Shown piece after piece: positions 15,659 to 24,469 of a stretch of DNA of 64,000 bases. Made by a program: the position numbers and the translations under genes. The DNA is from an uncultured Pelagibacteraceae bacterium. Lineage in GTDB: Bacteria > Pseudomonadota > Alphaproteobacteria > Pelagibacterales > Pelagibacteraceae. The stretch covers positions 62,001-126,000 of the forward strand of contig CACJFE010000003.1 of the NCBI GenBank assembly GCA_902592655.1, in the 5' to 3' direction. The notes beneath the pieces are model-generated. The model was not told the DNA's origin. It saw nothing but the letters and a program-made list of their open reading frames with translations, and searched no databases. Numbering within the stretch: the stretch's first letter is position 1; every line of letters begins with the position of its first letter.

Positions 15659-16672
15659 ATGAAAAAAATAGAAAAAAGTAAAAAAACGAACCTATTTAAA
15701 AAAATTTTTATAAAAATTTGTAGAATTGCTGGATTTGAGATTATCGACCAGTCTGATTTCAGCTCTCCAACATTAGGAAAAGAATTGAATGACACGCTTA
15801 GCATTCAGGGAAAAAAGTCAATAACTATCCCAGTAGGTCAAATTGATATTAAAAATAAAGTTACCTCTCTTAAAATTATTCTAAGAACCTGCACTTCCGA
15901 ACTAATTATGGATCAAAATAAAAGAAGAATATTTAGTGAAGAAAAAAATCAATATACCTTTAGAACTTTAAGATCGTTAATAAAATCAATTAATAAAGCC
16001 TCATCAAAATTCAAAAATATAAGATTTGATCTTTTGGTTACAGATACTAATTCACCAAAAGATGACATAGATAAAATAAAAGAAATATTAAATCTAACTA
16101 AAATCAAAAATAAATTAATATCTATAAATCTGAAAGAATTTGAAAATATAATTAAGCCTGATTATTCTAAAGCAAAATTTTCTAATATGGCGAATTTTTA
16201 TAATTCTTTAATAGTCGCAAAGAAAGAGGATGCTGATATTATTTATTTTGTTGAGGATGACTACCTACACACAGAAGAAACAATTACTGAAATGATTTTT
16301 GCTTATGAAAAATTAAGCACTATATTTTCAAAAGAGTTAGTTTTGCTCCCAACTGATTATCCTTATTTATATTCAAAGGATGATACTACAAAAATTTATT
16401 TGGGTGAAAAATACCATTGGAGACTAGTATCGGAAAGTTTGGTAACTTTTATGACTAGCAGAAAAATTATAGAGGAAAATTACAGTGATTTAGAAAAGAT
16501 GGGCATTGAATGGACTGACCCCTGGGAAAAGCCTCTACATGAAATTTATAATTCTTATCCTTGTCTATCTCCTATTCCCTCTTTGGCTGTTCACTGTGCA
16601 AATATTAATTCAATATTTGGAGTTTCGCCTTTTATAAATTTGAAAAAACTTTGGAATGACAATGAAAATTAA
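15659..16672 (+). CDS. glycosyltransferase-like protein (GT-A-like fold)
   Basis: About 337 residues. A positively charged N-terminus precedes an alpha/beta domain with IRFDLLVTDTN near residue 120 and IIYFVEDDYLH near 200, the latter resembling the DxD-type metal site of GT-A glycosyltransferases. It then has LLPTDYPYLY and YHWRLVSESLVTFMTS, with a WTDPWEKPLHEIY stretch near the end. No membrane helix. I start it at the ATG at 15659 rather than the TTG at 15650. It is an orphan, not inside a polysaccharide cluster, and its 3' end overlaps the peroxiredoxin gene by 17 bases. Confidence 0.55.
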   Translation: MKKIEKSKKTNLFKKIFIKICRIAGFEIIDQSDFSSPTLGKELNDTLSIQGKKSITIPVGQIDIKNKVTSLKIILRTCTSELIMDQNKRRIFSEEKNQYTFRTLRSLIKSINKASSKFKNIRFDLLVTDTNSPKDDIDKIKEILNLTKIKNKLISINLKEFENIIKPDYSKAKFSNMANFYNSLIVAKKEDADIIYFVEDDYLHTEETITEMIFAYEKLSTIFSKELVLLPTDYPYLYSKDDTTKIYLGEKYHWRLVSESLVTFMTSRKIIEENYSDLEKMGIEWTDPWEKPLHEIYNSYPCLSPIPSLAVHCANINSIFGVSPFINLKKLWNDNEN

Positions 16673-17123
16673 AGAAAATATAAAAGCACCTTTATTTAAG
16701 CTTTTAGGAACAAGAAATACTAAATTTGATCTAAAAAGATTAAAAGGTAAATTAATAGTATATTTTTATCCTAAAGATGACACACCAGGATGTACTCTTG
16801 AAACCAAGGATTTTTCAAGATTTTATAAAAAATTTAAAAAAGTAAAATGTGAGGTTATTGGAATTTCAAAAGACAGTATTGAAAGTCATGAAAAATTTAA
16901 AAAGAAATACAAGGTTCCATTTGAACTCCTTTCAGATCCTGATGTGAAATCGCAAAAAAAATATGGTGTTTGGGGAATGAAGTCTTTTATGGGTAAAAAA
17001 TTTCTTGGAACAATCAGAACAACTATATTCATAGATAAAGGGAAAGTTATAAAAATTTGGTCAAATGTAAGAGTAAAAGATCATGCCAAAGAAGTGTTGA
17101 AATTTGTGAGCTCTAATAAATAA
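16656..17123 (+). CDS. bcp: thioredoxin-dependent peroxiredoxin, Bcp/PrxQ type
   Basis: A 155-residue peroxiredoxin. The active site YPKDDTPGCTLETKDF places the peroxidatic Cys near residue 46. There is no Cys five residues later as in classical Bcp (Glu-Thr-Lys follows), so a 1-Cys or atypical mechanism is possible; one further Cys lies at VKCEV near residue 65. The FLGTIRTTIFIDKGKV segment is typical of the family. It reduces hydrogen peroxide and alkyl hydroperoxides in the cytoplasm. ATGs at 16656 and 16662 are both possible starts. Confidence 0.88.
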   Translation: MTMKIKENIKAPLFKLLGTRNTKFDLKRLKGKLIVYFYPKDDTPGCTLETKDFSRFYKKFKKVKCEVIGISKDSIESHEKFKKKYKVPFELLSDPDVKSQKKYGVWGMKSFMGKKFLGTIRTTIFIDKGKVIKIWSNVRVKDHAKEVLKFVSSNK

Positions 17124-17390
17124 ATTATGCTCTTTAAAATAAAATATCATTCAAAAGAGGCGAATTAAGCTATGTTTTGCAACGCATTTGTCGATACACT
17201 GTTTTTGGTCATTTATAAGATTTCAAGTTTAAAATTACTCACATCCATAAAAGTTTTTAAATCTAAAGCTCAATAAAATCTATATTAATTTTAATATATC
17301 GACCTTTTAGAGAAATTTTTATAAATTTAAAATTTGATGGATTATATAGTATAGCAAAATACAACCTGCAAAAAAAATCCATTTATTTTT
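17124..17390. other. longest intergenic stretch, no gene supported
   Basis: About 270 bases of AT-rich sequence between bcp and the amtB terminator. A 34-codon frame starts at 17172 behind a gagg-like sequence, but the product has no recognisable character and spacing is poor, so I do not call it. No tRNA or obvious long hairpin. It could contain the 3' end of the bcp transcript and nothing else. Confidence 0.4.
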
Positions 17391-17423
17391 TAAAAAAAAA
17401 GGCCCGGAGGGGGTCTCCGGGCC
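17391..17423 (-). terminator. strong rho-independent terminator of amtB
   Basis: A perfect 9-bp GC-rich stem, ggcccggag at 17401-17409 and ctccgggcc at 17415-17423, with a 5-base loop. On the reverse strand it is followed directly by a run of T (a's at 17392-17400). It lies about 45 bases past the amtB stop, on the amtB strand. This is one of only two clear terminators in the window. Confidence 0.93.
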
Positions 17424-17468
17424 TTAATATTTCTCCAACTAACGAGGGAGGAGATAAGCTAAACTGTT

Positions 17469-18761
17469 TTAGTCTCTTATACCGTAAGCTATTACACCAA
17501 CTTCTGCTTTGTCAGTTCCTAGTCTTTCAGCTTCTTTGCTTATTCTTAATCCAATTGTATTTTTAATAATTTGGAAAACAATAAACGAGACTATGAATAC
17601 GAATACCACTACTGAGATTGTTCCTAGGAATTGTGCTCCAAAAGTAACATCACTGTTTGTTAATGGCACTGCTAATGTACCCCATACTCCAGCTACTAAG
17701 TGTGCTGGTATGGCACCAACTACGTCGTCAATTTTCATTTTGAACAATAATTTTACTGAGAAGTACATTAATACTCCTGCTATTGCTCCAATAAAGATTG
17801 CAGCTAACGGACTTGGTGTTAATGGTTCTGCCGTAATACCTACTAAACCGGCTATCGCGCCGTTAAGCATCATTACTACGTCAGTTTTACCACCAATTAA
17901 TCTTGATACTGTTGCAGCAGCTAATACACCGCCACCTGCAGCTAAGTTCGTATTGATATAAATTGTTGCGACTGATGAAACGTCTTCTAACGTACCAGAA
18001 GCTAATTGAGATCCACCATTAAATCCGAACCAACCTAGCCATAGTATAAATACTCCTAGTGTAGCTAAAGGAATAGATGATGCAGCAAATGGCGTCATAG
18101 CTTTGACTCCGCCGCTAGAACTAAATCTTCCAGTTCTGGCTCCAAGCACTATTGCACCTGCTAAAGCGGCAGCACCACCTGCAGCATGTACTAATGTTGA
18201 ACCAGCAAAGTCTGAAAATCCAGCAGCCGATAACCATCCGCCACCCCACTGCCAACCCATTGAAATAGGATATATAAATCCAGTTAAAATTGCGGCAAAT
18301 AAGAAAAATGGCCAGATCTTAATTCTCTCAGCTAACGTACCAGATACGATTGACATTGTAGTTGCACAGAACACCATTTGGAAGAACCAATCAGAACCAT
18401 CAGAATATCCTGTCTCTAATGCTGAATTATCACTCCATGGTGTGAATGAACCTATATATCCGCCTTCTGGGATACCGTAAGCTAAATTGTAACCAACCAA
18501 CCAGAACATTACTCCGGCGATTGAATATAAACCTATATTTTTAGCACAGATTGCTGATACAGATTTTGATGTTACTAATCCTGACTCTAACATTGCGAAA
18601 CCTGCGGCCATCCACATGACCAAGAAACCTGACATTAAAAATAATAGGGTATTAAAAATGTATTGTACTTCTGCAGACACTGTAGTCTCAGCATAACCAA
18701 GACCAGCAAAACCAAAGTAAATGGCTGTACCTGCTAAAAAGTATCCTAAGTATTTTTTCAT
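17469..18761 (-). CDS. amtB: ammonium transporter AmtB
   Basis: A 430-residue Amt/Rh channel with a cleavable-looking N-terminus and eleven membrane helices. Pore signatures are present: FSDFAGSTLVHAAGGAAALAGA with the Asp and the first pore His, LGWFGFNGGSQ in the middle, and GAIPAHLVAGVWGTLAVPL with the second pore His. The C-terminal tail ends EVGVIAYGIRD, the usual site for PII contact. It imports ammonium. No glnK adjoins it. It has its own upstream region (18762-18890) with a clear ggag Shine-Dalgarno and its own terminator, so it is a single-gene unit. Confidence 0.97.
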   Translation of the reverse strand: MKKYLGYFLAGTAIYFGFAGLGYAETTVSAEVQYIFNTLLFLMSGFLVMWMAAGFAMLESGLVTSKSVSAICAKNIGLYSIAGVMFWLVGYNLAYGIPEGGYIGSFTPWSDNSALETGYSDGSDWFFQMVFCATTMSIVSGTLAERIKIWPFFLFAAILTGFIYPISMGWQWGGGWLSAAGFSDFAGSTLVHAAGGAAALAGAIVLGARTGRFSSSGGVKAMTPFAASSIPLATLGVFILWLGWFGFNGGSQLASGTLEDVSSVATIYINTNLAAGGGVLAAATVSRLIGGKTDVVMMLNGAIAGLVGITAEPLTPSPLAAIFIGAIAGVLMYFSVKLLFKMKIDDVVGAIPAHLVAGVWGTLAVPLTNSDVTFGAQFLGTISVVVFVFIVSFIVFQIIKNTIGLRISKEAERLGTDKAEVGVIAYGIRD

Positions 18762-18855
18762 AACTAACTCCCTTGTTAAGCGTGCGTTATAGGATTTTAA
18801 CTGTTGAAAAAGAATTGAATTATCTCAATTTTAGGTATGCAGTTTTTGCAAGTAG

Positions 18856-18892
18856 TTTAGCCCTTATTTGAAATTATCAAATAAGGGCTAAA
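18856..18892. repeat. 16-bp perfect inverted repeat between hup and amtB
   Basis: The arms tttagcccttatttga (18856-18871) and tcaaataagggctaaa (18877-18892) are fully complementary around a 5-base loop, aatta. It lies directly past the hup stop and upstream of amtB, both on the reverse strand. The T-run sits on the hup-proximal side, not after the stem, so as a terminator of hup it is unorthodox. It could instead be a transcript-stabilising hairpin or an operator upstream of amtB. Confidence 0.6.
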
Positions 18893-18900
18893 AAAAACGT

Positions 18901-19176
18901 TTATCGGTTAAACATTTCTTTTAAGCTTTTAGCTGGTAAAAACTTAACTTTTTGGGATGCAGCAATTTGAATAGATTCCCCTGTTCTTGGGTTTCTTCCT
19001 ACCCTAGCTTTTCTTTTTGCTACTTTATATGTACCAAAACCAGCTATTTTTACAGTATCGTCATTCTTTAAAGCATCTAAAATAATAGTCGTTATTGAGT
19101 CAAAAGTTCTCTCAGCATCGGCTTTGCTTTGACCCAGTGTGGACGATATTTTTGCTACTAGTTGTTTTTTATTCAT
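18901..19176 (-). CDS. hup: HU family DNA-binding protein
   Basis: A 91-residue HU/IHF-fold protein of standard length: MNKKQLVAKISSTLGQSKADAE, then VKIAGFGTYKVAKRKARVGRNPRTGE containing the beta-arm RNPRTGE that intercalates at proline, and the closing KVKFLPAKSLKEMFN. HU bends and compacts DNA as a homodimer. It has its own upstream region with a good aagggg Shine-Dalgarno. It stands alone between rseP and amtB. Confidence 0.96.
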   Translation of the reverse strand: MNKKQLVAKISSTLGQSKADAERTFDSITTIILDALKNDDTVKIAGFGTYKVAKRKARVGRNPRTGESIQIAASQKVKFLPAKSLKEMFNR

Positions 19177-19317
19177 TTATGCCCCTTAGTTATTTCTAAT
19201 TTCTATAAAAATCTAATAAAATCAACATTTTTTTGGTGTTTCACGTAAATATCAACACAATATATTGTATGGCCAAAAATCATTGATTTTATTGACTTTT
19301 TTGATTAAAAAAATGGC

Positions 19318-20436
19318 TTAAAATAAGCCTAAATCTTTTAAATCATTAAATGTTGTAAAAAACATTAAAGAAAGTAGTAAAAAAAGACCGATTCGAAAGA
19401 ATCCTTCCTGGGTCTTTTGAGTTAGGGGTCTGCCTAAAACCTTTTCAAAAGCATAAAACATTAAGTGTCCTCCATCTAACATAGGAATAGGCAACAAATT
19501 AATAAATCCTAAGCTAATTGATATGTAAGCCATAATGCTTAAAAAAGCTATAAAACCCATTTTTGCAACCTGACCAGTTATTTTAGCTATTTTTATAGGG
19601 CCCCCAAGTTGAGTGGTGTCTCCTGTGCCTTTAAACATTGAAATAATAAAATTCCATGAAGCATCAATTACGAACCAAGTCTCTTTACAAGCATAAAACA
19701 AAGCGGTTGCTGGGCCTAATCTTTCTCTATTAATTTCATCATTTAAAGGTGCTATTTTTATACCGATAATCTTTTTATTTGCTTTGTTGCCTAAAGAGTC
19801 CTCCCCTTTAATTACCTCAGGTTTGACGGAAAATGTGATTTCACTTTCATTTCTTAATATTCCGATATCAATTATCTCTGATGAAGAGGAATTAATGAAA
19901 GCTGAAACTTCCATAATGCTATTTACATCTTTACCATTTATAGATTGAATAATATCACCTGATTTAATGCCTGCCTCTTCAGCAGGACTTTCTATTTGAA
20001 CCTCTTGTATTTGGGCAGGAGTAAAATCTTTTCCAGCGAACATGTAGATGAATGCAAAAATAAATATTGCTAGTAAAAAATTTGCAAATGGTCCAGCTGC
20101 TACTATTATAGATCTTTGATATAAAGGTTTGACCACAAATAATTTTTCTTGATCTTCTTTGCTGTATTTTTTTAATAATTCTTCTTGCTCTGCTTGGCTA
20201 AAAACATTTCTATCGCCAAAAAATTTTACATATCCGCCAAGAGGAATTGCGCAGAATTTCCACCTTGTTCCAGATTTATCGTTAAAACCAAATATTTCTT
20301 TACCAAATCCTATAGAAAAATCTGTGACGCCTACTCCGTACTTCTTAGCATAGTAATAGTGGCCATATTCATGAATAAATACTACAACTGTAAGTAGTAT
20401 TATAAAAGGTATTATAAATGAGATTAAAATTTCCAT
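19318..20436 (-). CDS. rseP: RIP metalloprotease RseP (site-2 protease)
   Basis: A 372-residue inner-membrane M50 protease. The zinc motif VVVFIHEYGHYYYAKKYG places His22, Glu23 and His26 in the first helix. One PDZ domain spans about residues 125-205 (SPAEEAGIKSGDIIQSINGKDV), and NLLPIPMLDGGHLMFY near residue 320 supplies the third ligand. E. coli RseP has two PDZ domains; one is usual in alphaproteobacteria. It cleaves anti-sigma factors and leftover signal peptides within the membrane. It is not next to bamA or dxr; its start overlaps the end of a LysR gene by 13 bases. Confidence 0.95.
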   Translation of the reverse strand: MEILISFIIPFIILLTVVVFIHEYGHYYYAKKYGVGVTDFSIGFGKEIFGFNDKSGTRWKFCAIPLGGYVKFFGDRNVFSQAEQEELLKKYSKEDQEKLFVVKPLYQRSIIVAAGPFANFLLAIFIFAFIYMFAGKDFTPAQIQEVQIESPAEEAGIKSGDIIQSINGKDVNSIMEVSAFINSSSSEIIDIGILRNESEITFSVKPEVIKGEDSLGNKANKKIIGIKIAPLNDEINRERLGPATALFYACKETWFVIDASWNFIISMFKGTGDTTQLGGPIKIAKITGQVAKMGFIAFLSIMAYISISLGFINLLPIPMLDGGHLMFYAFEKVLGRPLTQKTQEGFFRIGLFLLLSLMFFTTFNDLKDLGLF

Positions 20437-21314
20437 TCGTTTACTTTGCTAAATAAAAAATTTCTAAAAGCTATAAGTCTTGCATTATTTTTCAATGATG
20501 CTGGATATACGAAATGAGTTTCCGTTGGCTTACCTGGTTCGTTAGGTAAAACTTTAGTGATGCCGCTAATATTATGAGTAATATAATCTGGAAGTGCAGC
20601 TAAACCAACTCCACTTTGAACAGCTAATAACAGCCCGTAAACACTGTTTACTTTCATCACAGATTTTCTTTTTTTTCCATCTTTTGCACCTATTTTTAAA
20701 ACCCAATCGGGATTGTAAACAGGAGATGGAGCTCCCTTACCATAAGTTATAAATTTATGTTTATCTAAATCTTTTAAAGTTTTTGGATACCCATTTTTCT
20801 CTAAATATTCATTTGACCCATAAATATGATAATTAAAATCCACAAATTTTTTTTGAATTAAATTTAATTGTTTAGGTCTTCTCATCCTAATTGCAACGTC
20901 AGCTTGACGAGTTGCTAAGTCAAGCTCTACATCATTAAAAATTAGCTCTATTTCTATATCAGGATGAAGATCCATGAATTCTTTTATTCGAGGAGTTAAC
21001 CACGTTGTTCCGAAACTTACGACAGTAGTAACAACTAATTTTCCGTTTATCTTATCTTTTTGACCACTTAAATTCGACTCAACATCTTTAAGCTTTGAAA
21101 TAATTTCATGAGCTGATTTAAAAAGATATTCGCCATTTTCAGTAAGAACCAATCCCCTCGCATGACGTTCGAATAATTGGACCTTTAAATCAGTCTCTAA
21201 ACCTTGAATTTGGCGACTTATTGCTGATTGGCTTAAATTTAGAATAGTAGATGCTTTAGTGAAACTCGATGCTTCTGCAACGGTGTGAAAAATTTTTAAC
21301 TTATCCCAATCCAT
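20424..21314 (-). CDS. LysR family transcriptional regulator
   Basis: A 296-residue regulator. The winged-helix domain is MDWDKLKIFHTVAEASSF at the start with SQSAISRQIQGLE as the recognition helix, followed by a linker helix and a substrate-binding domain (residues 95-290) that opens KLVVTTVVSFGTTWLTPRI. VRIAIRMRRP-like ADVAIRMRRPKQ is typical of the group. Effector and targets are unknown. It lies between acuI and rseP on the same strand, 17 bases from acuI, so control of acuI or its operon is a reasonable guess. Confidence 0.9.
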   Translation of the reverse strand: MDWDKLKIFHTVAEASSFTKASTILNLSQSAISRQIQGLETDLKVQLFERHARGLVLTENGEYLFKSAHEIISKLKDVESNLSGQKDKINGKLVVTTVVSFGTTWLTPRIKEFMDLHPDIEIELIFNDVELDLATRQADVAIRMRRPKQLNLIQKKFVDFNYHIYGSNEYLEKNGYPKTLKDLDKHKFITYGKGAPSPVYNPDWVLKIGAKDGKKRKSVMKVNSVYGLLLAVQSGVGLAALPDYITHNISGITKVLPNEPGKPTETHFVYPASLKNNARLIAFRNFLFSKVNEWKF

Positions 21315-21331
21315 TATTTAATAATTATAGT

Positions 21332-22333
21332 TTATTTATTTGGATTTACTATAGTTCTTCCAAATAACTCCCCTTTTAGAAGCTTTGGATAAACATCTAA
21401 AAGTTCAGTGAACGAAAGTTCTTTAGTAAATGATTGAACTTTAGAAAAATCAATCAATTTGGCTGCTTCGCCCCAGACAAACTCTCTTCGTTTTATTGAG
21501 GAACCAGACGAGTCGATGCCCCATAGTTTTACTCCTCTGATAACAAAAGGCATACAATTAGTATTTATCTTTATTCCACCTGCATTTCCTGGAAGCGCCA
21601 CAATACCACCTGGTTTGGTTTGAGCTAATATTTTTGTAAGAGAAGCACCTCCTACAGTATCAACGACTCCATCCCAAACTCCTTTTTCAAGAAGCTTGCT
21701 TTCTCCCTCGAACTCTTTTCTGTCTATAATGTTTTTTGCACCTAAATCTTTTAGATAATCGTTTTTATCTTTTTTTCCTGTAACGGCGTGAACATCATAT
21801 CCCATTTTAGATAAGATCATTATGGCAATACTTCCCACTCCTCCTGTAGCACCAGTTACCAAAACATCTTTTACTTTTTCACCTAACAATAATTCCTCTT
21901 TGGCTTTAACTGCAAAAGAACATAGAAGAGCCGTAAAACCTGCAGTGCCTAGCATCATAGACTTATGGGTATCTAAACTTTTTGGTATTTTTATTAAAAA
22001 ATTAGCATCAACTTTTGCATACTGAGCGAAACCACCAAAGTAAGCCTCTCCAACTCTGAAACCAGTTAAAATTACTTTATCGTCTTTTTTAAATTTATCC
22101 TCTTGACTTTCAACTACGGTGCCTGAAAAATCAATTCCTGGAACAAATGGAAATTTTCTTACTATTCTCCCACCGTCTTTTAAAATCATCGCATCTTTAA
22201 AATTCAAGCTAGAGTAATCAATTTTTACTAATACGTTTCCATCTTTAAGATGACTTATATCGATTTCTTTAATTTCTCTTGTGAATTTTTCGTTTTGATT
22301 ATCTATTACTATAGCTTTAAATTTTTCTGACAT
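21332..22333 (-). CDS. acuI: acrylyl-CoA reductase (NADPH) AcuI-type, zinc-free MDR family
   Basis: A 333-residue medium-chain reductase. Features are SSLNFKDAMILKDGGRIVRKFPFVPGIDFSG early on, VTGATGGVGSIAIMIL for NADPH binding near residue 158, and KLWGIDSS near residue 270. There are no zinc ligands, as in the YhdH/AcuI group. AcuI reduces acrylyl-CoA to propionyl-CoA and is the usual detoxification step for acrylate from DMSP in marine bacteria. YhdH-like general quinone reductase is the alternative. It is packed one base behind folE and followed by a LysR gene. Confidence 0.85.
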   Translation of the reverse strand: MSEKFKAIVIDNQNEKFTREIKEIDISHLKDGNVLVKIDYSSLNFKDAMILKDGGRIVRKFPFVPGIDFSGTVVESQEDKFKKDDKVILTGFRVGEAYFGGFAQYAKVDANFLIKIPKSLDTHKSMMLGTAGFTALLCSFAVKAKEELLLGEKVKDVLVTGATGGVGSIAIMILSKMGYDVHAVTGKKDKNDYLKDLGAKNIIDRKEFEGESKLLEKGVWDGVVDTVGGASLTKILAQTKPGGIVALPGNAGGIKINTNCMPFVIRGVKLWGIDSSGSSIKRREFVWGEAAKLIDFSKVQSFTKELSFTELLDVYPKLLKGELFGRTIVNPNK

Positions 22334-22942
22334 CTATTTTGCAATGTATCTTAAGTACCTATTTTGTATACTTAAATCATCTCTAAAAGAACCTAAAAAA
22401 TAGTTGGTTACTGTAGTGGCTTTTTCTTTTTTGATACCCCTCATTGTCATACATTGGTGCGCTGCATCAACAGTTACCGCAACACCTTTTGCGTCAAGTG
22501 CGTTCATTAAAGTTTTAGCAACTTGCATTGTAAGTCTCTCTTGGGTTTGTAGTCTTTTTGAAAAGACTTCTACTGTTCTGGCTAATTTACTTAACCCCAC
22601 AACTTTTTTGTTTGGAATGTAAGCAACGTGAGCAACCCCAATAATTGGTGCCATATGATGTTCACAATGACTTTCAAGAGTAATATTTTTTTCAACAACC
22701 ATATCGTCGTAACCCTCAACGTCACCAAAAGTTTTAGATAAGTCTGCTTCAGCGTCTTGATGGTACCCTTTAAAATACTCTTTAAAAGCTTTAATAACTC
22801 TTTTAGGTGTCTCAATTAAACCCTCTCTATTTGGATCTTCCCCGATCCATTTTAAGATTGTTTTAAAAGCCTCTTCAGCCTGCTTGTCAGAAACTTCTGA
22901 CTTTTTTAAGGAATTTTTATCGATGTCTTTAACTAATTTCAT
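22334..22942 (-). CDS. folE: GTP cyclohydrolase I FolE
   Basis: A 202-residue type I enzyme with intact zinc ligands Cys93, His96 (ESHCEHHMAPIIG) and Cys164 (AHQCMTMRGIKK), plus LSKLARTVEVFSKRLQTQERLT. It converts GTP to 7,8-dihydroneopterin triphosphate, entering folate synthesis and possibly tRNA queuosine. Together with the CADD-type gene at 7018-7686 it indicates de novo folate synthesis. It is divergent from hisI. acuI follows after one base, but the pairing looks like simple packing. Confidence 0.96.
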   Translation of the reverse strand: MKLVKDIDKNSLKKSEVSDKQAEEAFKTILKWIGEDPNREGLIETPKRVIKAFKEYFKGYHQDAEADLSKTFGDVEGYDDMVVEKNITLESHCEHHMAPIIGVAHVAYIPNKKVVGLSKLARTVEVFSKRLQTQERLTMQVAKTLMNALDAKGVAVTVDAAHQCMTMRGIKKEKATTVTNYFLGSFRDDLSIQNRYLRYIAK

Positions 22943-23016
22943 TGCTCGAAGGTTTTATAGGACATCTTTGATTAATGCAAATTGCTATTTTGTCTTTTTT
23001 TCATTATTTTACGTTC

Positions 23017-23484
23017 ATGTTTAAAAAAAGAGAAAATATATTTGAGGTAGAAGAGGGAAAATTTCTATCTCCTAAATTTGATAAAGATGGACTTATTCCA
23101 GTAACCACCTCTGACAGTGGCTCCGGTGAATTATTAATGCACGGTTACATGAATGAGGAAGCTCTAAAAAAAACAATTGAAACTAAAGAGGCTCATTATT
23201 GGAGTAGATCTAGAAAAGATATTTGGCACAAAGGAAAGACTAGTGGTTTTGTTCAAAAGGTCATTGATTTAAGAATAGATGATGATCAGGATGCATTGTG
23301 GATGTCAGTAGATATAGGAAACGGAGCAAGTTGCCATGTAGGATATAAATCATGCTTTTATAGATCAATACCTTTAGGAAAAATTAAAAATTCTGAAGAA
23401 ATTGAATTAGAATTTAAAGAAAAAGAAAAAAAATTTGATCCCGAAAAAGTTTATAAAGGTCAACCCAACCCAACAAAGCTCTAA
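23017..23484 (+). CDS. hisI: phosphoribosyl-AMP cyclohydrolase HisI
   Basis: About 155 residues. Motifs: LMHGYMNEEALKKTIETKEAHYWSRSRK, WHKGKTSG, and NGASCHVGYKSCFYRSIPLG with the zinc-binding cysteines. It catalyses the third step of histidine synthesis; no HisE domain is fused. I use the ATG at 23017; an upstream ATG at 22975 would add a 14-residue hydrophobic extension not found in the family. It is divergent from folE and followed after 2 bases by an oxygenase-like gene. Confidence 0.94.
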   Translation: MFKKRENIFEVEEGKFLSPKFDKDGLIPVTTSDSGSGELLMHGYMNEEALKKTIETKEAHYWSRSRKDIWHKGKTSGFVQKVIDLRIDDDQDALWMSVDIGNGASCHVGYKSCFYRSIPLGKIKNSEEIELEFKEKEKKFDPEKVYKGQPNPTKL

Positions 23485-23486
23485 TT

Positions 23487-24095
23487 ATGAAAGTAATAAG
23501 TCCCTTTGGCCCTAAAATAGCTAAATTAAAATTTTCAAATAAATTAATAAAAAAAATTAATGATGAGGTTGACCAAGTTTTAAATAAAAGGAGTTTGTTG
23601 AAAAAACTAGATTATTCGAAAAAACTAGTCGGACAAGTAAAACAAGAATTTCAATTACCAAAAACTTTTGTAAAAAAAAATTTAGAAAAAGTTATAACTA
23701 ATGAAGTAAAAAAATATATATTTCAAACTTTAGGAAAAAAAGTAAAAAAAATTTCAATTAAAAATTTTTGGGTAGTTAGACAATTTAACAATGAGTATAA
23801 TCCTATACATTATCACGATGGACATATATCAGGTGTAGGTTATTTGAAAATTCCTAAATTTATCTCAAAAATTAATAAAAAAACAGGAGTTGATGGTACG
23901 ATTGATTTCGTTAATGGAAATAAAATGTTCTTAAGTGATAGTATTTATAACCATCAACCAAAAGTAGGAGATGTAATTCTTTTTCCACATTATTTAATGC
24001 ATACTGCTTATCCATTTAAATCAAATGGGGAAAGAAGGTCTTTTTCTTTTAATCTAGAAATAGATAGTAAAATCGCAAATGTTTTTTCAAGATGA
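23487..24095 (+). CDS. putative 2-oxoglutarate/Fe(II) oxygenase-like protein
   Basis: A 202-residue Lys-rich protein. The C-terminal half has FWVVRQFNNEYNPIHYHDG with ISGVGYLKIPKF next, then LFPHYLMHTAYPF and GERRSFSFNLEI. This layout of an H-x-D/H-D pair, a distal His and an Arg strand resembles the phage-type putative 2OG-Fe(II) oxygenases (NPxHxH..SGVYYL...HxVxPxxGxR). The substrate is unknown. It is sandwiched between hisI (2 bases) and DUF2237 (4-base overlap). Confidence 0.65.
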   Translation: MKVISPFGPKIAKLKFSNKLIKKINDEVDQVLNKRSLLKKLDYSKKLVGQVKQEFQLPKTFVKKNLEKVITNEVKKYIFQTLGKKVKKISIKNFWVVRQFNNEYNPIHYHDGHISGVGYLKIPKFISKINKKTGVDGTIDFVNGNKMFLSDSIYNHQPKVGDVILFPHYLMHTAYPFKSNGERRSFSFNLEIDSKIANVFSR

Positions 24096-24469
24096 GTGAT
24101 GAAATTCAAAAAAATGTTTTTGGTGAACCATTAGAACCATGCTCTAAAGATCCTTTAACTGGTTGGTTTAGAGACGGATGCTGTAATACTGATAAAAATG
24201 ATAGAGGTGTTCATACGGTTTGTGCAAAAGTGACTGATGAGTTTCTACTTTGGTCAAAAAAAGTAGGTAATGATTTAATTACACCTCATCCTGAATTTGG
24301 TTTTCCAGGTTTAAAAGATGGTGATTGTTGGTGTATTTGCGCGACTTGGTATGCAAGAGCAATTCAAGAAGATGTTGCTTGCTCAGTTTTTTTAAAAAAA
24401 ACAAATATTAAAACTTTAGAGCTTATACCTATAGATAAATTGAAAAAATTTGCTGTGGATTTATCTTAA
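24092..24469 (+). CDS. DUF2237 family protein
   Basis: A 125-residue soluble protein matching DUF2237: NVFGEPLEPCSKDPLTGWFRDGCC near the start, TVCAKVTDEFLLWSKKVGNDLITPHPEFGFPGLKDGDCWCICA in the middle. Six cysteines, four of them at conserved places (EPCS, GCC, DCWC), and two His suggest a metal or redox site, but no activity is established. Its ATG overlaps the previous gene by 4 bases and its stop interlocks with that of the convergent TPR gene. Confidence 0.88.
   Translation: MSDEIQKNVFGEPLEPCSKDPLTGWFRDGCCNTDKNDRGVHTVCAKVTDEFLLWSKKVGNDLITPHPEFGFPGLKDGDCWCICATWYARAIQEDVACSVFLKKTNIKTLELIPIDKLKKFAVDLS

Noticed and set aside
17172-17276. 34-codon frame in the intergenic region before amtB terminator
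   Set aside because: Weak Shine-Dalgarno spacing, no recognisable protein features, and no supporting packing with neighbours.
17509-18480. forward-strand open frames across amtB
   Set aside because: These are shadows of amtB; amtB has all its pore motifs, and the forward translations are Pro/Thr/Ala-rich low-complexity.
22591-22815. second reverse-strand frame within folE
   Set aside because: A leucine-rich shadow in another frame; folE is complete and conserved.
22975-23016. longer start for hisI
   Set aside because: It would add a hydrophobic 14-residue leader not found in HisI; the ATG at 23017 gives the expected protein.
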